DNA of 64,000 bases, from positions 310,001 through 374,000 of the forward strand of contig CAVWRA010000011.1 in the NCBI GenBank assembly GCA_963757265.1. The letters are read 5' to 3'. Position numbers and translations under genes: made by a program. Origin of the DNA: CAIVVT01 sp963757265 (GTDB taxonomy: Bacteria; Acidobacteriota; Terriglobia; Bryobacterales; Bryobacteraceae). The notes beneath the pieces were generated by a model. The model saw nothing but the letters and a program-made list of their open reading frames with translations. It did no database searches and had not been told where the DNA came from. Below are positions 52,353 to 60,687 of the stretch, piece after piece (position 1 is the stretch's first letter; the number at the start of each line of letters is the position of its first letter).

Positions 52353-53305
52353 ACGGCGCGCGCGGCGGCCAGAGCCGACTCGAAGATGCGGTCGCGGGAG
52401 GCGATGCCGAGCTCCTCGGCCAGCAGGGCCGATTCGTCCAGGCTGGGAAACACGAGGCCGCTCGCCAAGCCGTTCGTGAAGACCGTGACGGAGGAGCCGC
52501 CGGCGGGGCGTTCGAGGCGCATGTCGAGGCCCGGTCCCGTGAGTTGGACCACGCGGATGCGGCCGACGCGGGCCGGCGGCAGGACGGGGTCGCACGAGGA
52601 GAGTTCGAGCGCCAGTCCGGAGAACGTGGCGCGCAGCCAGGCGGCGAGGTAGCAGGCGGGCATGGACATCTTCTCGCCGGCCCACTGCAGGCGGCCGGAG
52701 CGCGGCGCGGGCAGCGCCGCGAGCATCCCGGCCAAGGCCTTGCGCCAGCGCGTGATGCGGCCCCAAGCCAGATCGGCGATCCGCCACGGGCCGTGGGTGA
52801 GGGATTCGACGGCGGCCAGGGCCGGCGCGGCGTCAAGGGCCTCCGACGTATCGACGATGACGCGCGTGGCCAGCGGCAGGACCGGGCGCAGCGAGTCGAC
52901 CAAGCCCAGCGCGGTGTGGCGCAGCCATAGCACCACGGGCAGGTCCGGGACGGTGAGGCCCAGGAGCAGCGGGACCACTTCGGCCAGCCGGGCGCTGCCG
53001 GCGTAGATCTCGATCCACTCGCCGCAGATCTGCTGATGGCGGCCGAAGGGCATCCAGCATTGGACCGAAGTCCGGGCCTCGATCTCGTCGCGCTTGGGGC
53101 AGGCGCGCAGGACAATGGTGCGCGAGGGGTGCAGCCGCATCAGCGAGGAGAGGATGGAGCCCAGATCCTGGGGGTCGTCGCTTTCAGCCGCGGCGACGAT
53201 CAGCGTCATGGCGCAGGCACGCAGCAGGCCGCTGGACTCATCGCGGCCAAAGGAGCGCCAGGTTTCGCTGAGCTCGCGCAGCAGGGCGGGGGCTTCTACG
53301 GACAT
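52349..53305 (-). CDS. opcA: OpcA-like glucose-6-phosphate dehydrogenase assembly protein
   Basis: 318 residues from the ATG at 53305, with GGAAGG upstream. LSSLMRLHPSRTIVLRAC near residue 50 and the LPVVLWLRHTAL segment near 125 match the OpcA family, which binds and activates G6PD in cyanobacteria and actinobacteria. The gene sits between zwf and pgl as in those phyla. The C-terminal half has EELGIASRDRIFESAL. Identity to the known proteins is moderate, and the assignment depends partly on operon position. Confidence 0.85.
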   Translation of the reverse strand: MSVEAPALLRELSETWRSFGRDESSGLLRACAMTLIVAAAESDDPQDLGSILSSLMRLHPSRTIVLRACPKRDEIEARTSVQCWMPFGRHQQICGEWIEIYAGSARLAEVVPLLLGLTVPDLPVVLWLRHTALGLVDSLRPVLPLATRVIVDTSEALDAAPALAAVESLTHGPWRIADLAWGRITRWRKALAGMLAALPAPRSGRLQWAGEKMSMPACYLAAWLRATFSGLALELSSCDPVLPPARVGRIRVVQLTGPGLDMRLERPAGGSSVTVFTNGLASGLVFPSLDESALLAEELGIASRDRIFESALAAARAV

Positions 53306-53460
53306 GGGACCTTCCCGCGAGCAGTGTCGATGCCACCGTTGGAGGAGGCTGGAAAGCCGCCTCGCAGGCTGAAACCCTTGCCCCACACGCGCGCGGGCCG
53401 CGGCGCAGACCGCCCGTTTCCGGTTGAAGCCGACCAAGCGTCAACACGAGTGTCGACGCG

Positions 53461-53478
53461 GCAGGCACGAGTGCCTGC
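53461..53478. repeat. Perfect intergenic palindrome between zwf and opcA
   Basis: GCAGGCAC-GA-GTGCCTGC is a perfect 8 bp inverted repeat. It lies in the 202 bp zwf-opcA gap, near another short unit (AGCCGCCTCGCAGGCTG around 53353-53369). Such units look like dispersed REP-type sequences. Confidence 0.5.
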
Positions 53479-53507
53479 GCCACCGTCGAAGGCTACGGCT
53501 GCGGGGA

Positions 53508-55037
53508 TCATGGGATCCTCCAGGCGTGGCCGCGGCGGGCCAGCATAGCATCGGATTCGGTCGGGCCCCAGGTTCCGGCGGCGTAGTTGGGAAACGCGAA
53601 CGGCGGGTTGGCCCAGACATCGAGAATCGGCTGGACGACGGCCCAACTGGCCTCCACCATGTCCTGGCGGGTGTAGAGCGTGGGGTCGCCCTGAAGCGCA
53701 TCGAGGAGCAGCGTCTCGTAGGCCGAGGGCGAGCGTTCGCCGAAGCTGGTGCCGTAATTGAAATCCATGCTGACGGGCCGCAGAGTCATTCCGGCGCCGG
53801 GGCGCTTGGAGGAGAAGCGCATCGAGATGCCCTCCTCGGGCTGGATGCGCAGGACCAGCAGGTTGGGCCAGCGGCCTGGCTCGCCGTCGTTAAACAGGCT
53901 AAGCGGCGCGGAGTGGAATTGGATGGCGATGTCGGTGACACGCTTGGGCAGGCGCTTGCCGGTGCGGATGTAGAACGGCACGCCGGCCCACCGCCAGTTC
54001 TCGACGAACAACGTCACGGCGGCGTAGGTCTCGGTGCGGGAGCCCGGGTTAACCCCTGGTTCCTCGCGGAAGCCCACCACGTGGGCGCCACCGACGTCGG
54101 CCGGACCGTACTGGCCGGCGACAGCATGCGTCGGGACCTCGTCGTGCGTCGGGATGCGGATGGAGCGCAGCAGCTTGGCGCGCTCATCGCGCGCGGCGCT
54201 GGCATCGAACACCGCCGGCGGCTCCATGGCGATCGTGGCCGTGACCTGAAGCAGGTGGTTCTGGATCATGTCGCGCAGCGCGCCGGCTTCCTGGTAATAA
54301 GCGCCGCGCCCCTCGACGCCGATGGATTCGGCCGTCGTGATCTGAACATGGTTGACGTAGCGGCGATTCCACAGCGGCTCGAAAATGCCGTTGCCGAAGC
54401 GGAAGGCGAGAATGTTCTGGACGGTCTCCTTGCCGAGGTAGTGGTCGATACGGTAAATGTCGCGCTCGGCGAAGACGCCCTGCAGGCGCGTGTTGAGTTC
54501 GCGGGCGCTGGCGGTGTCGTGGCCGAATGGTTTTTCGATCACGATACGGCGCCAGGCGCCGGGTTCGGTGGCGCGGTGCAGGCCGGCAGCGCCCAGGCCC
54601 TCGGCGACGCGGGCGTAGTAGCTGGGCTGCGTCGATAGATAGAAGAGCACGTTGCCGGCGGTGCGGTGTTCGGCGGCGACGGCGTCCAGCCGGGTGTGCA
54701 GGGCGGTGTACAAAGCGGCGTCTTCGAGATCGCCGGCGAGGTAGGTCAGGCCGCGCTCGAAGTCCTCCCACAGCGCGGCGTCGAAAGGCGAATCCTCGAG
54801 GTACTTCTCGACGCCGGCGCGCATGCGGATGCGGAAGTCGGCGTCGGAGAGCGGCGTACGCGAGATGCCGACGACCGCGAAACCCTGGGCCAGGCGGCGC
54901 TCAAACGCCAGCCGGTACAGCGCCGGCATGAGCTTGCGGCGGGTCAGGTCGCCATTGGCTCCAAAGATCACTACCGCGGCCGGTGGCGTGGAGCGGTCGA
55001 AGCGCAGGGGGTCGTCCAGAAGGTTAGGAACGGCCAT
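53508..55037 (-). CDS. zwf: Glucose-6-phosphate 1-dehydrogenase
   Basis: 509 residues. The NADP-binding GANGDLTRRKLMPALY lies at 27-42 and the active-site RIDHYLGKE near 195, with the catalytic His-Asp-His set in that region and IQNHLLQ following. Length and motifs are those of a standard G6PD. It begins the operon with opcA and pgl and oxidises glucose 6-phosphate, making NADPH. It is divergent from the DUF177 gene with a 116 bp gap, which should hold both promoters. Confidence 0.96.
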   Translation of the reverse strand: MAVPNLLDDPLRFDRSTPPAAVVIFGANGDLTRRKLMPALYRLAFERRLAQGFAVVGISRTPLSDADFRIRMRAGVEKYLEDSPFDAALWEDFERGLTYLAGDLEDAALYTALHTRLDAVAAEHRTAGNVLFYLSTQPSYYARVAEGLGAAGLHRATEPGAWRRIVIEKPFGHDTASARELNTRLQGVFAERDIYRIDHYLGKETVQNILAFRFGNGIFEPLWNRRYVNHVQITTAESIGVEGRGAYYQEAGALRDMIQNHLLQVTATIAMEPPAVFDASAARDERAKLLRSIRIPTHDEVPTHAVAGQYGPADVGGAHVVGFREEPGVNPGSRTETYAAVTLFVENWRWAGVPFYIRTGKRLPKRVTDIAIQFHSAPLSLFNDGEPGRWPNLLVLRIQPEEGISMRFSSKRPGAGMTLRPVSMDFNYGTSFGERSPSAYETLLLDALQGDPTLYTRQDMVEASWAVVQPILDVWANPPFAFPNYAAGTWGPTESDAMLARRGHAWRIP

Positions 55038-55153
55038 AGGACGACGTTAGCATAGGCACTGCGCGAGGGGACTTTTGCGGAGGGCGAGGTCCGATTGGCC
55101 GGGCGTATGATGGATGCAGCGCTTGTCGGCGCTCAGAACAAGAGAGTCCGCCG

Positions 55154-55669
55154 ATGTTCTTTGCACTCACCGAACTCGAACACCACCCGATCCTCTTCGA
55201 TCTTTCCTATGCGCCCGGCGAGATCGATTTCGGCGAAGGTCTGCGCCAGCAGGGCGCGCTGCGGACCTCGGGGCAGGCCGAACTGCTACGCAACACGCTG
55301 GGCGAGATCCGCATCCGCGGTACGGTCCAGGCCGATTTCGAGACCGACTGCGACCGTTGCCTGGAGCGTGCCGAGCAGCACATCGACACCCCTTACGACT
55401 TGTTCTTCCGCCCGCTGCCCAAGCTGGACAATCATGCCGAAGTGCGGTTGGAGGAGGGCGAGATCGATCTGTCGTTCTACGAGGGCGACGGCGTGGCGCT
55501 GCGCGACGGACTGCGCGATTTCATCATTGTCAATCAGCCCATGCAGCACCTGTGCGTGCCCGAGTGCAAGGGCCTGTGCCCGCACTGCGGCGTCAACCGC
55601 AACACGACCGAGTGCGGGTGCGCCGAGCAGCACGCGAACCTGAAACTGGCGGCGCTGAAGAAGCTGTAG
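55154..55669 (+). CDS. DUF177/YceD family protein
   Basis: 171 residues. The family motif CDRCLER (residues 64-70) and the C-terminal pair VPECKGLCPHCGVN and CGCAEQ, with four cysteines for zinc, are those of DUF177, whose E. coli member YceD is linked to 23S rRNA processing and ribosome assembly. In most bacteria the ribosomal protein L32 gene (rpmF) follows directly; here the next 180 bp contain no such gene. The product is cytoplasmic. It is divergent from zwf. Confidence 0.87.
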   Translation: MFFALTELEHHPILFDLSYAPGEIDFGEGLRQQGALRTSGQAELLRNTLGEIRIRGTVQADFETDCDRCLERAEQHIDTPYDLFFRPLPKLDNHAEVRLEEGEIDLSFYEGDGVALRDGLRDFIIVNQPMQHLCVPECKGLCPHCGVNRNTTECGCAEQHANLKLAALKKL

Positions 55670-55850
55670 CGCGCGTCTCCAATCGACAGTCCAAGGAGGC
55701 CGGCAGCGGCGAGGGCGAGAGGGAATCCGGGGTATCGAGGCGCCTAAGCGCTAGTCGCTGGAGTCCCGGAGGGCGCGCCCTGCTAGTGTGAGAGCGGTCG
55801 CTCGGAGACCTGGTTCATGCAGGGATGTCTTGGAGTAGTCTGGCAAGAGT

Positions 55851-56786
55851 ATGCAAAACGAAACGAAGAGTTCCCGGATCGTTATCAGGGTGTGTGCATC
55901 TTTGGTGATCGCCGCCGTGGCGCTGTCCGCCGTTGTTCAACTCTACCCCGAGGCGCTCCTTCTGATTATGCCCAGCCTGCATTCCCGCAGCCAATACTGC
56001 TCGCGATGGCAGGCCATGCGCGACGCCAGGGTTGAGCAGCGGCAGCAGGCGGACGCTGAAGAAATCGCTCGTGCGAGCCATTTCGTCCGGCGTGAGTCCG
56101 GGTTGGCGCTTTGGGCGACGCCCCAAGGCGAGTATTGGGTTCCGGCCAGCGACGCCAAGGTTCTGCCGATATTGCTCGCTCAGGAAAAGCGCAATATTTA
56201 CGGAGGTAAGGATTGGGGGGTCCGGGCCGGCGATATTGTGCTCGATTGCGGAGCCTATGTCGGAACGTGGGCTCGCCAGGCGCTCGATCGCGGCGCAAAG
56301 CTCGTGGTCGAAATAGAGCCCACCCCGGAATCGGTCGAGTGCATCCGCAGAAACCTGGCGAAGGAGATCGCCGATGGCAGGGCCGTCATTGTCGCGAAGG
56401 GCATTTGGGACAGCGAAGGGGCATTGAAATTTTTCGCGAATCCCCACAACACGGCGGGAAACAGCTTTCTTGCGAACTACGACGATGGCCAGGCGGTTTC
56501 CGTTCCCGTGACCACGGTCAACAGGCTGGTTTCCGAATTGCGCCTGCCGCGAGTGGACTTTATTAAGGCCGATATCAAGGGGGCGACGGGGCGCCTGCTG
56601 CGAGGCGGCAGGGGAGTGATCGCCCGCGACCGGCCACGGCTTGCTTTTTCCATGGAAGAGCCGGTGGATGACGCAGGCGGAACTGCGGCTCTGGTAAAGG
56701 AGATCCTGCCCGGCTATGAAATGAAATGCGGCCCGTGTTTCGTTTCCTCGGGGGAAATCTTCACAGACGTACTCTTTTTCCGATAG
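55851..56786 (+). CDS. FkbM-family methyltransferase, membrane-anchored
   Basis: 311 residues. One N-terminal helix (residues 12-30) would anchor it. The SAM-binding site is IVLDCGAYVGTWARQA; VEIEPTPESVECIRRNL and the family signature VDFIKADIKGATGRLLRG (usually DVEGAE) follow. FkbM enzymes methylate hydroxyl groups of sugars and polyketides. The change of the acidic pair to K-G-A-T near the end of the signature is unusual. It is a single gene without sugar transferases next to it. Start ATG at 55851; no strong ribosome site. Confidence 0.76.
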   Translation: MQNETKSSRIVIRVCASLVIAAVALSAVVQLYPEALLLIMPSLHSRSQYCSRWQAMRDARVEQRQQADAEEIARASHFVRRESGLALWATPQGEYWVPASDAKVLPILLAQEKRNIYGGKDWGVRAGDIVLDCGAYVGTWARQALDRGAKLVVEIEPTPESVECIRRNLAKEIADGRAVIVAKGIWDSEGALKFFANPHNTAGNSFLANYDDGQAVSVPVTTVNRLVSELRLPRVDFIKADIKGATGRLLRGGRGVIARDRPRLAFSMEEPVDDAGGTAALVKEILPGYEMKCGPCFVSSGEIFTDVLFFR

Positions 56787-56926
56787 ATGAGACGTCAGGC
56801 AGTGCCTGGCCTGGAACGTGCGTGGGACCGAAGTTAGCCTGTGCACCGGCGGGCACATCCGGTGTGATCACCCGATATTCCCGCCGCGAAGCAATGAGGT
56901 CTGAACGGGCTTCAGCAAACTGCGTT

Positions 56927-58042
56927 TCAGAAGATGGTAGCGTTCGGCGCCGACCCTCGAGACGGTCCTTCGTTATAGAACCAAAGGGTTGCCGGCGGAA
57001 AGGGTTCAGCTACCGAAATCGCCGCGGCCGGCGAGCACCCCGACGCGGGTGACCACGGTGGGCAAACCATGGTGAGGTAATAAGTGTACGGGGAGCCCTC
57101 GGCGGAAAGGAGTTCTCCCACGCCTTCAATCGCAGCGACGCCGATGAGGGGAACCGCCGTGTAATTCGCCAGATTCGCGAGTGCGCCGTTGACCGAGGGC
57201 CGTTCCACGATCCATTCGACACTATCGCCGGCGAAGCTCGTGCCCGGCGGGGGGTTGATGCCGAAGGCCACGGAACTTTCAGTAGTGAGATTCACGAGAT
57301 AGACGTTCCCGTGCGGCGATGTGGTCGTGTACCATACCTCCACCCCCACTACATCGCCCGGACTGATCTGGAAATTGGCTATCCGGAGCTCCGCATTGGG
57401 GTACCATTCAAGCCATGCCCAGTAAGTGGCGTAGGGGTGAACTTGACCGCTGTAATGGGAGCACACAGCAGCCTCATTCGCGCCCGCCTGCAGGACGTCG
57501 TTCGAAGTGACGCCGTCGAAACCGACCCATTGCGAAGAGTACCACCACGAACTATTGCAAGTACCGACGGCTTGCTGGACAACCGGCACAACGAACTCCT
57601 CAACTGCATAAGTTAGATTCGCCTTGAACGTGCCACTGGGCAACACTTCCGCTATGCCGCTCCAGTTCGAGGAGTAGTAACTGCCACCGCCGGCCGGGCT
57701 CAAGGACAGATTGAGGGGTGGACCATGGTGGATTTCCATCTGCTGTACCAGCGGATTTGCGAGCCGCGTTTGTGGCGCCGATGCCAACCGCTGCCAACGT
57801 GCGTAGGTCTTGGGCGCCGCGACCGGATCCGGCGCCGGGGGGAAGCCGTAGGTCGCCAACGCGGCGGGGGACGCCACCAGCGGATTGAAACCCGCCGGTG
57901 GCGCGGGGTAGACGACCAGATTGCGGACCTGGCTCTGATCGGCCGAAACGGGGGGCGCGGTCTGAGCCAAAGTCAGCGCGGACAGACAGAAAAGCGCAAG
58001 CGCGAGGATTGGCCAGGAGAATGCGCCGGAATTCTTTCTCAT
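56927..58042 (-). CDS. Secreted G1 (eqolisin) family glutamic peptidase
   Basis: 371 residues from the ATG at 58042, with GGAGGTGG upstream. A signal peptide (PILALALFCLSALTLAQ) and a propeptide-like segment to about 115 precede the G1 domain: SSNWSG (124-129), WVGFDG (172-177), VLQAG with Gln185, WLEWYP (210-215) and VEWIVERP with Glu276/Glu280. Q and E of these motifs form the catalytic dyad of fungal scytalidoglutamic peptidase. The protein should be an acid-acting endopeptidase outside the cell. Bacterial members are less studied than fungal ones. Confidence 0.82.
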   Translation of the reverse strand: MRKNSGAFSWPILALALFCLSALTLAQTAPPVSADQSQVRNLVVYPAPPAGFNPLVASPAALATYGFPPAPDPVAAPKTYARWQRLASAPQTRLANPLVQQMEIHHGPPLNLSLSPAGGGSYYSSNWSGIAEVLPSGTFKANLTYAVEEFVVPVVQQAVGTCNSSWWYSSQWVGFDGVTSNDVLQAGANEAAVCSHYSGQVHPYATYWAWLEWYPNAELRIANFQISPGDVVGVEVWYTTTSPHGNVYLVNLTTESSVAFGINPPPGTSFAGDSVEWIVERPSVNGALANLANYTAVPLIGVAAIEGVGELLSAEGSPYTYYLTMVCPPWSPASGCSPAAAISVAEPFPPATLWFYNEGPSRGSAPNATIF

Positions 58043-58238
58043 GATGTGGAACCACCTCCAGTCCACGATTTCCGTTATGGCCTTGCAGCCACCATCGATT
58101 ATACGGACAGTCGGGCACTTTGCGGAGTTTTTTATCTCATCGTCATAAGGAGAGCGGCTGCGGCGGCGCGCCTCAAGCTGCACTCGACCCAACGAAAAGG
58201 AATGCGGCTAAACTGAGAAGAGCCAACTCGAAAAAACC

Positions 58239-59457
58239 ATGGCAAAGAAGACGCCCGCTCCGACCCGCGGCTATCGCGAAGACATGTCTGAGATGCCGGA
58301 GTGGCTCAAGAAAAAGAAGTGCCCGAACAGGGACAAGTACCTCGCCGGGGCGCGCATCCTGCCCAAGAACATCAAGGGCAAGGAGAAGCTCGCCGACCTG
58401 ATCGACGAGACGTTTCTGGCTTACAACGGGGCGCGTCTGCGCGAGGGCTGCCAGTTGTTCACGACCAAGATGCTGGAGCCGGACGTGACCATCGGGATGA
58501 GCCTGTCAGGGGCGCTGACGCCGGCCGGACTGGGTTGCTCGGCGATCGTGCCGCTGATCAAGGCGGGGTTCGTGGACTGGATCGTCGCCACGGGCGCGAA
58601 CCTGTATCACGACCTGCATTTCGCGCTGAATTATCCGGTGCGCGCGGGCAGCTTCAAGATGGACGACACGGAGCTGCGCGACAACGACATCGTGCGCGTC
58701 TACGACGTGCTGCTGGGCTACAGCGACTGCCTCATGGCGACCGACGAGATCCTGCGCGGGATCCTGGTGCAGCCCGAATTCCAAAAGGAGATGGGCACGG
58801 CCGAACTGCATTATCTGCTGGGGCGCTACGCCGCCGAGTGGGAGCGCAAGGCCGGGGTAAAGGACGTCTCGGTGCTGGCCGCGGCGTACCGGGCGGGCGT
58901 GCCGTGCTACACGTCGTCGCCGGGCGACTCGACCATCGGCATGAACGTGGCGGGCGTGGAGCTGCGCGGCAACAAGCTGCGCATCAATCCATCGATCGAC
59001 GTGAACGAGACGACGGCCTACGTGCTGGCGGCGAAGCGCTCGGGCGGGCGCAGCGGCGTGGTGCTGTGGGGCGGCGGGAGCCCGAAGAATTTCATGCTGC
59101 AGACCGAGCCGCAGATCCAGGAAGTGCTGCGCATCAAGGAATATCGGGCAGGATTTCTTCCTGCAGGTGACCGACGCGCGGCCCGACACCGGGCGGCCTG
59201 AGCGGGGCCACGCCGAGCGAGGCCGTGAGCTGGGGCAAGGTGGATCCCGACCGGCTGCCGGACGCGGTGGTGTGCTACACCGACACGACCATCGCCATGC
59301 CGCTGCTGACGCACTACGCCCTCTCGCGGCACAAGCGGCGCGGCCGCAGCGGCGGCTGTACGACCAGCGCGGGGCGATGATGAAGGCGCTGACCAAGGAG
59401 TACTTCGCGCACAACAAGGTGAAGATGCTCGACGGGTCAACGCCGCAATTCGATTAG
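58239..59457 (+). pseudogene. Deoxyhypusine synthase-like protein (homospermidine synthase, SpeY-type), frame broken
   Basis: The first 300 codons encode an intact DHS-like sequence (LIDETFLAYNGARLREGC, GMSLSGALTPAGLG, WIVATGANLYHDLHF, SSPGDSTIGMN). Then three single-base indels break it: an extra base near 59144 before FFLQVTDARPDTG, an extra G near 59199 before SGATPSEAVSWGKV, and a missing base near 59343 before QRRLYDQRGAMMKA. The catalytic Lys (SWGK) lies in the shifted part. Bacterial relatives make homospermidine from putrescine or act in polyamine synthesis. The remaining sequence is well conserved, so base-calling errors or very recent loss are both possible. Confidence 0.75.
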
Positions 59458-59487
59458 CCAGCCAGGCGACGAACGGCGCATCCCAGC

Positions 59488-60626
59488 ATGACGAAGAAAC
59501 AACTGCTCGCCATCGCGAAGGAGCACGGCACGCCGGTGGTGGTGATCGACCACGACGTGATCCGGCGCAACTACGCCACTTTCCGCAAGCACCTGCCCAA
59601 GGTGCAGGCCTACTACGCGGTGAAGGCCAATCCGGCGCCGGAGATCGTCCGCACGCTGTACAAGGCCGGCGCCAGCTTCGACGTGGCGTCGCTGCCGGAG
59701 TTCATGCTGGTCTACGAGAACATCAAGCACCTGCCGGCCAAGGAGCGGCAGGACTTCATCTGGGACAAGATCATCTACGCCAACCCGATCAAGCCGCAGG
59801 AGACGCTGCAGGCGCTGGACAAATACAAGCCGCTGGTCACCTACGACAACCTCGACGAACTGCGCAAGATCAAGCGCTACGCGCCGCACGCCGGCCTGGT
59901 GCTGCGGCTGCGGGTGCCCAATACCGGCTCGATGGTGGAGCTGTCGTCGAAGTTCGGCTGCGACGCGGGCGAAGCGGTGGACCTGATTCAGGCGGCGTTC
60001 CGCGGCGGGCTGGTGGTGGAAGGGCTGAGCTTTCACGTGGGCAGCCAGTGCACGAATTTCGAGAACTTCGTGCAGGCGCTGAACATCGCGGCGGCGGTGC
60101 ATGGCCGGAGGCGCGCTCGCGCGGCCACGAGATCAAGATCCTGGATATCGGCGGCGGCTTTCCGGTGCCGTATTACGACGCGCAGTGAAGCCCTTCAGCC
60201 TGCTGGCCCGCAAGATCAACGCCGAGATCGACCGGCTCTTCGCCACCGACATCGAGATTCTGGCCGAGCCGGGGCGGTTCCTGGTGGCCACGGCGGCGAC
60301 GGTGGTGGCGCGCGTCATCGGCAAGGCGTTCCGCGACGGCAAGCCCTGCTATTACATCGACGACAGCGTGTACCACACGTTTTCCGGGATCGTCTTCGAC
60401 CACTGCCAGTACCGCATTGAAGCGTTCAAGAAGCGGCGCAACCGAGATCTGCACGGTCTTCGGGCAAACGTGCGACGGGATGGACACGATCACCCAATCG
60501 GAAGAGCTGCCGAAGCTGGAGATCGACGATCTGGTCTACTCCGAGGACATCGGCGCGTACAGCAATGCGTCGTCGACGCGGTTCAACGGTTTCGCGCCGG
60601 CGCAGGTGGTGCACGTGAACCGCTAG
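59488..60626 (+). pseudogene. PLP-dependent ornithine/lysine-type decarboxylase (fold III), frame broken
   Basis: The start encodes YYAVKANPAPEI with the PLP-binding Lys, then SFDVASLPEF and LSFHVGSQC. The frame breaks at three places: near 60107 (before GHEIKILDIGGGFPVPYY), near 60185 (a lost G before VKPFSLLARKI), and near 60432 (an extra C before GATEICTVFGQTCDG, which holds the substrate Cys). The remaining motifs are intact, including EPGRFLV. The family decarboxylates ornithine, lysine or diaminopimelate. It follows the DHS-like gene by 30 bp, a polyamine operon that would yield putrescine and homospermidine. Confidence 0.77.
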
Positions 60627-60687
60627 TCGCGGCACGTGATACCATTCGGCCTTCGGCATCGCTTACTCGTTTCACTCGAATTGCGTC

